A DNA stretch of 64,000 nucleotides from Trichobilharzia szidati (GCA_944472155.2 OX235271.1:92765256-92829255); one strand, 5' to 3'. Counted from the stretch's first letter, positions 44,326 to 56,290 are shown. Translations and numbers: made by a program. Notes: generated from the letters alone by a model not told the origin.

Positions 44326-45154
44326 TATCATATTTTTGGCCAGTTGACAACAAATTACTCCAGAGGATGTTTCTTATCATACAATTTGTTTTCAGTATCT
44401 ATCAAAAAGATCCTAATTACGTTCCCTATCGGTGTTCAGATAAGCAATAGTCAATACAACAAAACCTGACCTAAGTAAGTATTTAGAAAACATGTATGCA
44501 CCTCATTTGGCAGTTTCAGCCTATAAATGGGTCGATATATTCTTCACATTACTGCAACTTTGAATTCAGCATATTAAGCTATTATCCCCTTGTTTGGTTC
44601 CGCTGCTCTCTTTTAAGCGACAGAATTTTATCAAATATATATTACTGCTGGTCATCGTCAACTTGTACATGCTATTTAATATATGTTACGTTACTATAAC
44701 CTTATGCACTGGTACACACTGTTTGTATGAATATGTAACTATACAGACTAAAGGAGGTGGCACTGAAGACAATTACTCATTTGTTACAATTTATTAACTT
44801 ACAACGATATACAATAAATAGACTGTTAAATAAACAACAAATCTGATAAAAATGTTTCGAGCAAGTAATTTGTTGCACGCTACATAAAGTGATTAATTGT
44901 ATTTTGTAAAACAGTTTAAGATTTAGGGGTATTTTTTCTGAAGATGAACTTTGAGAAATACTGAATACTTCAAATTAAACCATTTCTCATTAATTATTAT
45001 AAGACTTATTATTTTAATAGATCGAAAATCAACAATATTAGTTTTATTAGCATTCTCATTTGCTGCTTAGAAAGTTGTTTTTTGTTGCATACTCAATAAA
45101 AGAAAGTTGGTAGGTATGGCCTCAAGACAAATAGAAGTTTCCAATCTGTAATAC
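44326..45154. other. AT-rich DNA, nothing recognised
   Basis: Two overlapping 67-residue frames at 44496-44797 have no motif. Confidence 0.4.
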
Positions 45155-45265
45155 AAATCCCTGGCAGACGCGCACCTGATATCAATGGTTGGCCTGCTAA
45201 ATTTAGGCTACCGATATCACATGCTGAAAATTCCATACTGTGTGGAATCAAGCAATAATAAAAAA
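45155..45265 (+). mobile_element. SINE-C body and tail, 5'-truncated
   Basis: GCGCACCTGATATCAATGG, GGCTACCGATATCACATGC, TGAAAATTCCATACTG, GTGTGGAATCAAGC, then AATAATAAAA. It matches the SINE-C copy at 15.7 kb but lacks the tRNA-like head. Confidence 0.75.
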
Positions 45266-45282
45266 TTCGGTTTTCTATGCTA

Positions 45283-45375
45283 GCGAAACGGTTGTCCGAA
45301 GTTTAGATCCCCTCAATTTGACCGGGAAGAACTGAAGTTTGATGTCAGTGTTAATTAGCCACTCATATGCATCAG
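45283..45375 (+). repeat. IR-D family single arm
   Basis: GCTAGCGAAACGGTTGTCCG, AGTTTAGATCCCCTC and the TGATGTCAGTGTTAATTAG region match the right arm at 29.05-29.13 kb. Only one arm is present, with the GAAAC...GUC half of the hammerhead-like motif. Confidence 0.55.
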
Positions 45376-46149
45376 TAGTATTTACTTTGTTTGAGTTAAC
45401 ACTCATTGGAAAGTTACCGATTTCACAATAATGATTAACTGGAGGTTAATTTTCATTCGAACCCCTCAATTACTTGTTAAATCATGAGATTACCATGGGC
45501 TTATAAATAATAACTAAATCAAGAACTTATAAATCACACTTTGAATAATAGTGATGCTTTCATAGACGTCTTCGGTTTTAACCTTCCTGGAACATGACGA
45601 CAAAAACATCATGCTAAAATTATTTTTCTGCTGATGTGAACTACTCCATAGTCTGCTTGGAATATTAATAAAAATCTACATTTCTTGTTAATACAGAATA
45701 AATATGGGTTCACGACACATTGGTACTGATGCATGTGGTACTCGTCTGGTAAATTTTGATGGCAACATGATTTATTTAGACAAATAAATATCTAAACACT
45801 CATTGTTTAACATATACACATATATGAATAATCCCTATCGAGACATTAATAAAAACAGAACGTGCAGTTCAGCGATGAGAGTATTTCCGGCGAATTCATT
45901 TCCTTTAGTTGTACAGTCGCATCCATAAGCAATTTTATCGCGAAAGGTAGGAGTAAAAGAAGTGATGAGCTGTCACAAACATAGTTATTAGTGTTAATCA
46001 GTGCATAAAAGGAGTTGAATAAGTGTATTAGAGTTGGATGAATAATTTAATGAGTGAGATGTAACCAGGTATACATAGAAACGAAGGGAAATATGGAATT
46101 GTGTAAGAGTTCTAAGGAAATAAAAGAGTAATAAGGAGTTAGAAAAGAC
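45376..46149. other. AT-rich DNA, nothing recognised
   Basis: No feature seen. Confidence 0.4.
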
Positions 46150-46660
46150 AAACAAACAAACAAAAATCTAATTAGTAGAAATCAACAAGATTGTCACTAT
46201 GATAGCAGAGGTGGTTGGATAACTTTCTTTTGTATGCATAACTCTAGATTTTCTAAATGAATGGCTAAAGCTTCAGCAATGCCAATTGCGTGTTGCCTTT
46301 GACAGGTTATTCTTCACTTTGTAGATTACTTTGAAGTAGGCAGTTGTTGAGATGGAATGACCGATGTTGACAAAGTGTCTGATTATTGCACTCCCCAAAG
46401 AGTCACTAATGCCTTTCTTCAGTCATACCGGATTCTGTCCCTGAACACTTTTAGACGGCATACACGTCGAACCACAAAAGTACCTGACTCCACAGCAACA
46501 GATGAACTGATATATGCACAGAGAAGTGGTCAGATACGAGATCTTGTCCTTTAGTCTTCTGTAGACCACTGGGGACTGAAAAACACTACTCATAATGTTC
46601 TTGCGAAGAATGTTCTTCTCGAAGATGATGTTCTTGTCTTAAGAATATAGAAGGTTAAGT
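46150..46660 (-). pseudogene. PLE relic: GIY-YIG C-terminal end
   Basis: Minus-strand frames read FVNIGHSISTTAYFKVIYKV, KNNLSKATR, then after a frame change IGIAEALAIHLENLELCIQK and VIQPPLLS. This is the same tail as AEAIAICLKQPVLCVQKKQF at 13.5 kb. The rest is lost. Confidence 0.7.
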
Positions 46661-47261
46661 CTCCTTTGAAAAACAGCTCCATGTAAAGCTGCTTTTTCGG
46701 AACAAGCAATATTTCCTTTCTTTGAACTTTTGATTTGACATTCTTGTTGATGAATATCTGTTGGTATTCATTTTGTCGAAAGGAACAATGTTGCTTTAAA
46801 AATAATTGTCTAAAATGAAGAATAAAATATTTTCTTGAATCTTCTCGTATTTCGAAAAAAGCTTTATCTTTAATCAGTTGTTGTTGAATGCAGTAGTTTT
46901 ATTTGATTAGGAAAATAAAACTAACTTTTGTCTTATACAATACTTCAATTGGAAATCTGAATACTTTGGTTGAAGCAACTAAGAGTGGATTGTTGAAACG
47001 ATCCTACAACAATACATTAGGGTGTAACATCTTTAGCTAGGCTACACCTTAAATTTCACTTGTAAAATAAAACGTAAATTAGTAAATGGAGTTTTTATTA
47101 CAAAAATATTCTCATATAATCTCATTGGATAAAATGGTGATTGGAAAAATTATGAACTAACATATTGTAACAAAGTGCATCTGAATTATATATGAAGCTC
47201 ACAGAATATTAGCTCCCAAAATAAACATTTCCGAGTGATAACCATCAGAACTATTAGTATA
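46661..47261. other. AT-rich DNA, nothing recognised
   Basis: No feature seen. Confidence 0.35.
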
Positions 47262-47775
47262 GTTACGATTCCCTTGGGAACTCAGTGGCACATAGAGTTT
47301 CAACAGCACATCTGTGTTTAAACCTATTCGCTGCAGTACTATTCATCTAGTTCCACAATTGGCCATAAGCTTTCATCTCCTCTTCAAACGAGCTCCTCTA
47401 TGTTACCCTCAGGTCCATACCCAACTTTTCACTCCCCACTCGAATTCCAGTCGAAGTCATCCTTGGGGTGTGACCTCACTCAACGGTTTCTTCAGGGTGT
47501 GTTCGATCCATCTGCATTTATTCTGAATATCATTTGGACAATAGGTTCTAGGTTTGTTCTTTACCTGCCAGAGTTCCTAGTTGCTTATTCCTCCTGGTAG
47601 GTTATCTCAATCTTCAGTATAGAGAGAAGGCATCTGTTGAGAAAAGCCTGTACCAGGCTGTTGAAAAAGTTTTTAGTCACTCATCCATTGTCTAAGCATA
47701 TAGAAGTACTGATATTAATGATGAAAATCCGAATCTTGTTACTTATGCTAAGTGAGGCTGATTTTGACAATAAGA
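47262..47775 (-). mobile_element. old RTE LINE 3' end, antisense
   Basis: CCCTTGGGAACTCAGTGGCACA, CATCTCCTCTTCAAACGAGC, CTTCAGTATAGAGAGAAGGC, and ATGCTAAGTGAGGCTG match the RTE reverse strand with many changes. No open frame survives. Confidence 0.7.
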
Positions 47776-49162
47776 ACTATAATACAGTAAAACTAACGAT
47801 CTCAGTATCCCTCTCTGAGTTTTAGACAATTCATTGTCTGGCTAGATTTCTACCGTCCAAATCAAGTTTAAGACTACTTCTATGGTAAATAGAGTGTGCT
47901 GTTTTAAATTTTGTCATTGTTATTTAGGTGTACGGAATTCTTTAGCAGAGTGGTTCGCCTTCAAACAGCGTACCTTTAATTGATTCCTATTGTGTATTAA
48001 TTAAGCAGCATCAAAGGGGGTACTGTTAAATATTCTTCGTATTTGACGGTTCGTTAGATAGTGGCGTGTGTAAAATAGGTTCGTGTGACTGAATATTCAT
48101 TCGACATAAGGAATCGTTCATTATATTTTGTTATTAGACCGGAGAATTATGTCACGTATGACGCTTTACAGCCAAAATCTTCACGCTATGTATATTTAGA
48201 CAGATGTAAATGAACGTGAACACTGGACGTTGGTTCGTTGGCCTTGGTCGCCATTGACGGACAACTCGAAGGCGCGAATGATTCAATCGTGAACAAGTTT
48301 GAAGAAGATGAAAGAATACGAATAAAAGTACTATACATTCCTTGTAAAACATTTGTTTATAGACTTTGAATGAAATACCGAATTTAACTGCAGAACAATA
48401 CAAGTTTTTATTAGTCCTTGTGTTTTGGAGTTAAAGTCGATAATCGTACCTAAATATTATCGATTCGGAGCGTCTTCACAAATAATAGGAACTTAGGATT
48501 AAGTGCCTTGACAACAGATAATTCTAAATATCATGTCAAGTGACAGCTACTTCTCGAATTTTCAGTCACTCTTAATTTTATCAGTCACTGAATAAGTTTA
48601 TAGTCCTTAATAATGAAAATACTAAGTAGACTGAACCGTTAATTTTGTCACCTAAACAAAGTGTATAAACGATTGGTTTGACTGAGAGTTCAAGTAGTCC
48701 TGGGGCATACTAATGGACTGAATTTAAGAGTACTTCTCTCCAGCTATGTGGGACTCCTGTAGTAAACAGGCAGAAAAAGATAGTGTTATTAATTCATTTT
48801 GACAACTCATACAGCACAGCTCTTCATGAAGCACTATAGCTGATAAATTTATCCATGTATTCTAGTCTATTTTACACTTTTATATTTCATCTAAACTGTA
48901 ACAGTTGTTCCTGCATTAACTTCTTTTGATGTTTCCTGTTGAAAGACCGAAAATAATTGGGCAACATTTGATCAAGATCGGCTTTAAACAAAAATGAACA
49001 AAAAAGCAATAAATTTGTTTCATTTTCAAACTCTAAATAATTGAGAGCATGAAGTTTGTCGTCCATTGCAATGGGAACGTTAAAGGTCACATGAGAAACA
49101 CTAAACAACTTCACCACAGGAAAATTTACTTTAGGAATGAATCAATGACAATAGTGAGAATT
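47776..49162. other. AT-rich DNA, nothing recognised
   Basis: 83- and 76-residue minus frames (48152-48403, 48887-49117) lack recognisable motifs. Confidence 0.4.
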
Positions 49163-49330
49163 CGGTTTTTTTATCCATTTACATTCCGAGCGGAACATGA
49201 GGCTCGAAACTTGAACTTTTGAAGGTACGGCTGTTAGTCCCGCGCCCAGCTAGCTAAGTGAGATTTGGGAGTGCGTCGGCCGGGGATCAAACCCCGGACA
49301 ACATGCATGGTTGGCTACCACCACCAACGC
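49163..49330 (-). mobile_element. SINE-R, diverged, body partly deleted
   Basis: Tail CCGAGCGGAACATGAGGCTC, a shortened body, then GGGAGTGCGTCGGCCGGGG, box B GGGGATCAAACCCCGG and TGCATGGTTGGC. Box A is eroded. Confidence 0.7.
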
Positions 49331-50837
49331 GTGAATCTAGTAATTTAGTTATATTAGTGGCTTTACTTTAGTTTACATCATGTGTCATGACTAGTGTCTG
49401 AATTCAATAATTTTCTTCTACATAATACACTGAAGATTTCCATTAAGAACTTAAAAGACTGAATAATGAACAAAGAATATTCTTATTGATAAATTTTTCG
49501 TCAGGTTGTACATTTATATTACAGTAATAATTAAAGGAATATTGTGATTAACAACATCGAAGCTTCAGATTATATTAAATCAGAAGTATTGGTGGATTGT
49601 ATTTCAAAAGCGAAAGTTAGATATAACATACACTAATATAACACTAAATTGAATATCAGAAAATTTAACAAAACACAGGATTGGTGAATTTGTAGGTTCG
49701 ACAGCAGCCTAGGGTACCTGTAGCAATTGGACCTTCTTCCTCTGCACGCAGAACTCCGGTTATTTTTCAGTTCTCTCTGCTGTTTGAATTGTTCAGTATC
49801 TAGAGGCCTTAGGTAATTTATTCAGTACTCGACAGGGGATTACTCTTCAGTACTAGCTTTGTGGCCTATTTGTAGAAGGTGATGCGGTGCAGAACTGTTA
49901 ACGGTTTCAGGAACACCATTATTTAACCACAGTGGTTGGTTTTCCCGAGAACGAAAAATTAGGTTCCTAGAGAAACGGCAAGTATTACTGGTCCCACAAA
50001 AGCAGGTCAACTGATGGACACTATTACTGGCCTATGAACATTTTCAGAATCACAGTTGGTTGTGTGGAAAATATAAGATTCACATTTTGGGGCATTACAC
50101 TTCCTGTGGATAGATTCTCTCAACGCGTTGGCTATTATTCCACTTGGTACATCACCTGTGAATTGCTTTTTATAACAATATTCCTTTATTGTGGTGGTGT
50201 GATACAGACAATGTATCCCAGCGGAATATTATTCTCACATATTCCCACAGTAAAATACTGCATTAGCAACAGAATACAATGTATATTTGAACAATGTATT
50301 TGATGTCGTTTAATGTAAACCGAAATCAAGCTCAGTGATTGGTTTAAGAATATAGACTATATATACACAGAAAACTCCGTCGTTTCATGCTTTGTCGAAT
50401 GCAACGCACAAATTCATAGATTACAGAAAGACTTTTGTAGAAGTCAACAATAAGAATAGTTGACTTTCAAAAAATTATTTTTGTTTATCGCTTGATGAAG
50501 TCAAATATTCAACAATAACATCCTACACTCATCCTTTTTGTCTTCTGGGAGTATCTTTCATAACTTATTTAAATTGACTTGTTTTAAAATATGTTGATAA
50601 TCATTAGAATAAATGAGATAAATTCTGTCATTTGACTCTGCATCTTTATCTTACAGTTCATTATTAGAATCTTTTATTAAACCATTTAGATTTCACGTTT
50701 ACCTTCAGTCTAATTTACATTAATGAGGAGAGTTCTGTGATATTTGAATACTAGGATGAATGAACTAACTGTTTATACCCATTACAAAAAGATATGAAGG
50801 AGATAAATACAAATACGCCTATGCAAAAATATATAAC
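49331..50837. other. AT-rich DNA, nothing recognised
   Basis: An 89-residue frame at 50034-50303 has hydrophobic stretches but no known motif. Confidence 0.4.
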
Positions 50838-51290
50838 TATTATTATTTCCTATGGTTCCGAGTGGAACATAGAGCTTCAACATCACATCTGCACTTCGTC
50901 CTATTTTCTGCCGTCTTCTTCATCTTAGTCTACGGTTAACCATAGTCTCTCATCTCCTTCTTGCACGACCTCCTCCATGTTACCATCGTACTGACGACCT
51001 GCTCGCAGCTTCCCATTGAGATTCCACTCGAGCACTGAGCTGCATTCCACACGATATCATTCGACGTCCTCTTCAGCGTATGTCATGTCCATCTCTATTT
51101 TCTTTTACATGTTTGTTGAGCCCTTAGTTAGTTTGTTGCCAGAGTTTCTTGTTGCTAATTCTTTCTGGCCTGCCATTTGATCTCCAGTACGGAGCCAGCG
51201 AAGGCAGCTGTTGATAAAAGTTTGTAGCTTTTCATGCCTAGAACGCCAAGTTTCTGATTCGTAAAGAAGAACTATACAAAAATGCGAAGT
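50838..51290 (-). mobile_element. RTE LINE 3' end, antisense
   Basis: ATT tail, CCGAGTGGAACATAGAGC, GCACGACCTCCTCCATGTTA, CCAGTACGGAGCCAGCGAAG, ending GCCAAGTTTCTGATTCG. 5'-truncated close to the point where the 2.2- and 16.5-kb copies begin. Confidence 0.8.
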
Positions 51291-51730
51291 GTCTTATGAC
51301 AGACGGTAGTTTCACATTCGATCAGAATCAAATTTTTGAATACATTTCGAATTATTCGCCTTTTTGAATTCAATCCCTATATTAATTTAATCGTTATGAC
51401 GCTCGCACAGGTATCATTAGGAACGCTTAAGCTGTTGTTTTATAACTGAAGAAAAATTCATTCGTCAAGTCTCAGTATCGCATATTTACTGATAAATTTT
51501 TGATAACAAAGTACTATTTACAAATTATTTCACTACATAAGCAGAAATCACCTTTTGTGGCTGTTGCGATTTCAATTTCCCTGTGTATTTACGTAATGCA
51601 TTTTTAGCACGAAGTAGGTAAAAAGGGATTAGCATATGAAGTTTCATGAGAACAGTGTGGTTGTCTATGTTTCTCCCTTGATGTTAATTCAACACAGTAT
51701 GTCACTAATTCACTCAGATAAGCAATGTAT
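51291..51730. other. AT-rich DNA, nothing recognised
   Basis: No feature seen. Confidence 0.35.
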
Positions 51731-51940
51731 TTTTGTAATTCCTTCACGTTCCCAGTGGCTTGAAGTCTCTGTAGTAGTGTTTATTTTCACAGGATGGGGT
51801 TGCTAGCCTCATGCCCAACCTTTCCTCTTCACCAGCTTTTTTTAGTTCTGGCTTAGCGAGGTAAAGGAGTAGGTCGGCCGGGGATCGAACCCCGGACCAT
51901 GTGCATGGTCGGCGAGCGTCCTAACCGCTATGCCACCAAC
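51731..51940 (-). mobile_element. SINE-R, well preserved head, 9-bp TSD
   Basis: Tail CTTCACGTTCCCAGTGGC (part of the tail is deleted), body GGGGTTGCTAGCCTCATGCC, box B GGGGATCGAACCCCGG, box A in CCTAACCGCTATGCCACC. GCAATGTAT lies at 51722-51730 and 51941-51949. The head keeps near-complementary ends (GCGTTGG and CCGACC) like a tRNA acceptor stem. Confidence 0.9.
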
Positions 51941-51949
51941 GCAATGTAT

Positions 51950-52544
51950 GATGCCATTTTATGTCATTTATTGTTGTGACTTTGGTAGTAACAATGATTT
52001 ATTTCAATATCCCTGAGTAACCTAGTTGATGTGATAATATAATATAATATTGATAATATAATACTTCTTTTATATATTTCTACAAAATCTTTATAAATAG
52101 GAAGGCAATAATCTCTTATACATCTACACTTAATAATAAAAGTAAAAAATGTAAACAAAACTTTTTATAGCGAAATAATAATGCATTTGTTTTTGTTCTC
52201 AGTGAATAATATCAAATTTCTCTTATTTGGACTTGATAACAAATATCTGATTTTAACCAATCAAAATTTAAAGAAATCATGGACCAATGGGTTTCGGCTA
52301 CTTGTCTTGTTGTGTAATTCGTTAATAGCACAGTAATGAATACTACAACCTCAAAAACCTCAAAGAGGAGGTGTGTAGAGTTTAAATAAATACATTATGA
52401 AAAGTGAATACATATCCATTATTGTATTAAATATTTACACCTAAATTGAATTAGTATTTTTCAAGTAAGTTAAAAAGTTTCTTTAAATGTATGTTGATTC
52501 TTTCTTAGTATTCTTCCATTTAAGTAATATCTTATATTTTCAAG
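51950..52544. other. AT-rich DNA, nothing recognised
   Basis: No feature seen. Confidence 0.35.
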
Positions 52545-52945
52545 AGTTGGTTTGTAAGGATTAGTTATGTCTTAACGAGTTGATCACGGATTGATATCAG
52601 TTAGAGAACCATTGAAAACCAGGGAGTACTGGACAGCTGTTTCATCCTAGTTTGGGAATCATCGGTAGTACGCACCCACCACCAGGGTTCGAACCCAGGA
52701 CCTTCCGGTTACAAGGCGAGCTCGTATACCATTCAGCCACTGGGACCCGATTCAATGGCCAGCCCATGAATTCTAACTTCTACCAATTCGTGATGTAGCG
52801 CGACCATCAACCAATGTCATCAGTGGTACATCCATCCTCACACTTGACTGGATGGACCTCACTGGTCATGACTTCTCACTAGAATTCCAAGAAACTCCAT
52901 CCTGTAGGCAGTCACCACTGAGCATCAGATTTTATGGGCACACCG
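52545..52945 (-). repeat. HHR-SINE-1b, full length
   Basis: Antisense unit from GAGTTGGTTTGTAAGGATTAG through ribozyme (52626-52671), box B GGTTCGAACCCAGG, box A region ACCATTCAGCCACTGGG, leader CGTGATGTAGCGCGACC, to CACTGAGCATCAGATT. It is the cleanest single copy of the 1b subfamily. Confidence 0.85.
52626..52671 (-). ncRNA. hammerhead ribozyme of HHR-SINE-1b
   Basis: Minus strand: stem I GUACUA/CAGUAC with an A-C mismatch at pair 1.1, core CCGAUGA (U4 to C), stem II UUCC/GGAU (3 bp plus U-U), GAA, ACAGCUGU, C17. The fold is recognisable, but the U4 change predicts low or no activity. Confidence 0.7.
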
Positions 52946-53062
52946 TTGAATTCATCTGTTAACCCTAAAAATATGAGAACCAAGGCTTTTCATTTAGCAG
53001 TCAAAAAAAGCAGTACAGTTTAGCAAAATGTAGAAAAAGATTTTGTAGAGCTGATGCTAAAA

Positions 53063-53470
53063 TAATGAGGAGTATCATTGATATAAGAATAAAACTTGGG
53101 CACTGTGGTAGAGTGTAATTCCATTATGGGTAAATTTTTATTTTGATAGAGTCTCACAGTGTTATACAGTAATATTTACTGATGACGTTTCGAGCACAAA
53201 CTATTGGTCATAATCATATCAAGTTGATTGATCAACTTGATATGATTATGACCAATAGTTTGTGCTCGAAACGTCATCAGTAAATATTACTGTATAACAC
53301 TGTGAGACTCTATCAAAATAAAAATTTACCCATAATGGAATAATGAGGAGTAGAATTTCGGACACTGTGCTAGAATATGATTTCATATTATTTAGGTTTA
53401 TTCGACATAATACACAACGTTCCAAACATAATTTATTGCTGACAATCATATAAAAGTTTATAGTCTTACT
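53063..53470. mobile_element. PLE 3' termini in alternating orientation, including a perfect palindrome
   Basis: Antisense terminus 53063-53228, sense terminus 53231-53340, then a diverged antisense terminus 53341-53470. The first two form a palindrome whose arms (53119-53228 and 53231-53340, 110 bp each, 2-nt spacer) read as identical. Each arm has TGCTCGAAACGTCATCAGTA and CAGTAAATATTACTG. The flanks repeat AATAATGAGGAGTA and CACTGTG.TAGA directly. Confidence 0.9.
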
Positions 53471-53869
53471 CCCTGATGTTTTTTTATTGAAATTTCCCAT
53501 ATACTTGTTCGCAGGCGTTGGTTGCATCATTCTGATTGCACATGTTCGGTCTTGATTTGATGAACGAAGATTCAGTGAATAATCTCCCTTTTTTCAACAA
53601 ACTACATTACTTTTCAATACTTTCTCCTTGTCCCATCCTACTCTGTGACTACATGCTAGCGGATGTATTGCAGTGGTCGAGCTTGTTCCATCGACTGTTT
53701 AACTTAGGGTCACAATCATTCTAGATATACATAGGTTCCTATGTTTCGATTTTCTAATTGACGCCAATCTACTAGTTTGACACATGCAAATGGTATTTAG
53801 TAAATTATACTATTTTTATCTCTAAGAGAACTGGTTGGTTTATACGCCACTCTAATTTAGAAACCTATA

Positions 53870-53965
53870 TTGATATGATTATGAGCAATTAGTTTTGTTC
53901 GGAACGTCATCCACTAATTAATACTGTATCACTCTATATCATATCAAATAAACTTATCCAATATA
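53870..53965 (+). mobile_element. PLE 3' terminal repeat, solo
   Basis: TGATATGATTATGAGCAATT, GTTCGGAACGTCATCCAC, AATACTGTATCACTC, CATATCAAATAAAC. Stem II pairing partly lost. Confidence 0.6.
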
Positions 53966-54608
53966 AGCTCAATTTAAAATGTTAATGGCACCAATAAAGT
54001 TAGTGCAAACAGTAATTCAGTGGCTTACATAATTCTTTGTGATTTTTGATTTAATTTAGTGAAGTATGAGTGTATACGGTACTCTTGTGTATGTATGACG
54101 CGTTAATGTGACAAATGGACGAAACTACTGTATTTAGAATGAAATTCAGAGGATGTTAACAATGGAAGGTGGATCAATAGTACATCAGTCTAGTAATTCA
54201 GAGAATTAGGGATTCAACCATACTGTGTTTTGTGTATGCATATTATCTACCGTTAGTACCCTTAGATCTTTATTAAATGAATTAATGGGGATAAACTTTT
54301 TTCCCGCTTCTATTAATTATGTTTAGTCAGGGAACTTTTCAGCATGCAACCACTTTTTTCTGCTTATCGTTATGCTTTAATACTCAGTAGTGGATGTGAA
54401 TGCTAATATTGAGTAAAACTGAAGTTTTAATAACACATCAAACATTTTCAATGCAACCGGAATATCCATTTTTAGGGAAAAAGTGCTTGAAACATTTCTA
54501 CTCCAAAAGATTCTCCTGGAGTTATCTTGCTTACCTGTCAACAAGTATGACATCTGTTGCACAGATAAAGCTGAATGAGTACATGGCCGCTGCATTTTAG
54601 TACTTATA
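53966..54608. other. AT-rich DNA, nothing recognised
   Basis: Unique-looking flank of the LINE that follows. The 132-residue minus frame at 54377-54775 is not called because it straddles the LINE boundary. Confidence 0.4.
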
Positions 54609-54611
54609 TAA

Positions 54612-55811
54612 CAGCAGGCCGGATTCAGGCCGGGCAGAAGCACTGCTGAACAAATTTTTAACATAAGGGTACTAAACGAAAAATGTCTACAACACCAAAA
54701 AATGCTAGTACACAACTTTATCGATTTTAAGAAGGCCTTTGACCGTGTGTGGCACGAAGGCTTATGGCAAGTCATGAATAACTACAATATAGATAAAAAC
54801 ATAATTAAGGTTATTAAGTCTTTATATAACAAATCTAGTAGTGCAGTATCTCTAAATAATCAAACTGGTGAGTTCTTCAGAACAACTATAGGAGTACGCC
54901 AAGGGTGCATTCTCTCACCAGTCCTCTTTAATTTATTCCTCGAACATATTATGACACAAACCCTACATGACTTTACACCGACACTTAGCATAAACGGAAG
55001 ACCAATTTCCAACCTCAGATTTGCTGATGATATAGCCCTCATTGGGGAAAACATTGATCAAGTTCAGGACCTCACCTCAAGACTTGATGTTGCAACCAAA
55101 TCTGTGGGCATGGAAATCAGCACAGAAAAAAGCAAAATACTCATTAACGGAGGAAACAACTCAGATAGATGTATCAGACTTGATGGACATGTGTTAGAAG
55201 AGGTTGAAACTTTCAAATACCTTGGGTCTACTCTAACAAAAGATGGAAGGTCCACTAAGGAAATAAAAATTCGACTAAACCTAGCCTCTGCCACCATGTC
55301 CAAGTTAGGGAAAATATGGAAGAGCAACATCAGCGTCTCAGCAAAAATGAAACTCTACTCGTCACTGGTCCTCTCTGTATTCCTATATGGATGTGAGAGC
55401 TGGACCCTGAATGCAGAGACAGAAAGAAGAATACAAGCCTTCGAAAACAAAAGCTATAGAAGGATCCTAGGAATAAGTTACCTTGAAAGGAAAACTAATG
55501 AATATGTCTTACACCAGGTCCATAGACTGGCAGGAAAACAGGAACCACTCCTTTCAATCGTAAAGAAACGGAAACTACAATGGTTCGGCCACACGGTAAG
55601 ACATGACACATTGTCCAAAACGATTTTACAAGGCACAGTAGGAGGAGCACGAAAGAGAGGTCGACCGAATAATAGCTGGCTTGACAACATAAAAGAGTGG
55701 ACTGAAATGCCCTTGGATACGCTACAGAAAATAGCATTAAACCGAGAAGAATGGCGAAGACTGATAGCGCGAACTGTCATAGCACCCCCACGACGAAAGT
55801 CAAGGGACTGA
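54612..55811 (+). CDS. non-LTR reverse transcriptase, C-terminal two thirds (5'-truncated)
   Basis: The frame opens after a TAA at 54609-54611 and reads, with no start codon, QAGFRPGRSTAEQIF (RT block before motif A). Then come FIDFKKAFDRVW (motif A Asp), GVRQGCILSPVLFNLFL (motif B), RFADDIAL (motif C with both catalytic Asp), and FKYLGSTL (motif D/E). The connection region has LYGCESWTLN, and the C-terminus reads KLQWFGH, GGARKRGRPNNSW, which is common to RTE-type LINEs. All RT palm residues from motif A on are intact. Missing: the endonuclease and the RT fingers, so it cannot work alone. The stop TGA is the first unit of the TGATGA tail. The first Met (54702) is not a natural start. Confidence 0.9.
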   Translation, partial: QQAGFRPGRSTAEQIFNIRVLNEKCLQHQKMLVHNFIDFKKAFDRVWHEGLWQVMNNYNIDKNIIKVIKSLYNKSSSAVSLNNQTGEFFRTTIGVRQGCILSPVLFNLFLEHIMTQTLHDFTPTLSINGRPISNLRFADDIALIGENIDQVQDLTSRLDVATKSVGMEISTEKSKILINGGNNSDRCIRLDGHVLEEVETFKYLGSTLTKDGRSTKEIKIRLNLASATMSKLGKIWKSNISVSAKMKLYSSLVLSVFLYGCESWTLNAETERRIQAFENKSYRRILGISYLERKTNEYVLHQVHRLAGKQEPLLSIVKKRKLQWFGHTVRHDTLSKTILQGTVGGARKRGRPNNSWLDNIKEWTEMPLDTLQKIALNREEWRRLIARTVIAPPRRKSRD

Positions 55812-55826
55812 TGATGATGATGATGA
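54618..55826 (+). mobile_element. RTE-type LINE insertion, 5'-truncated, 9-bp TSD, undamaged frame
   Basis: Starts inside the RT gene and ends in a TGATGA microsatellite, the normal 3' end of many RTE-clade elements. TAACAGCAG lies at 54609-54617 and 55827-55835. No stop or frameshift interrupts the coding part, unlike all other LINEs here, so it is the most recent large insertion in the window. It belongs to a different lineage from the SR2-like copies. Confidence 0.88.
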
Positions 55827-55835
55827 TAACAGCAG

Positions 55836-56109
55836 TAGTGTTTCTCAAAATTTTTTAAATTTTATGATGGCTTTTTCGGCATATTCCACTTCTCATAGTA
55901 ATACTTAAGTATTCGAATAAATGTTGACCGTTGTTCATACATCTATAGTTTATCTACATTTATTTTAATTGACGGTAGCTGATGATGAATCACTGTTGTT
56001 GTTTTTTTTGACCGTATTTCAAAGACTTTTAGTTTACTGAAGGTGTGAGTAACAGTTGATAGATGACATAAAACCTCTGAATATTGATCTTCTAGATTGT
56101 GTAAAAAGC
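55836..56109. other. AT-rich DNA, nothing recognised
   Basis: No feature seen. Confidence 0.35.
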
Positions 56110-56290
56110 TAAAGTTTTGAACTGGTAGAAGTTGGAATTAACGCACTGGCCATTGAATTGGGTTCCAGTGGCTTAATGGTCTACCAGCTCGCTTTGTAAC
56201 CAGAAGGTCCTGGGTTTGAAGCCTGGTGGTGGTTGCACACTCCTGTAGAGTCCCAGACGAGGATGAAACAGCTGTCCAGTACTTCGCGTG
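56110..56290 (+). repeat. HHR-SINE-1 sense fragment with ribozyme relic
   Basis: Box A CCAGTGGCTTAATGGTC, box-B-like GGGTTTGAAGCC, then the ribozyme at about 56236-56283: core CUGUAGA (A6 to U), stem II GUCC/GGAU, GAAACAGCUGUCCAGUAC. Stem I on the 5' side is degraded. The 3' end of the SINE is missing. Confidence 0.7.

Noticed and set aside
51731..51940. Genuine tRNA gene
   Set aside because: Box A, box B and acceptor-like ends are present, but the anticodon arm does not fold normally and the head is followed by a SINE body, tail and TSD.
54377..54775. 132-residue minus-strand frame
   Set aside because: It crosses the LINE insertion boundary at 54618 and is antisense to intact RT coding.
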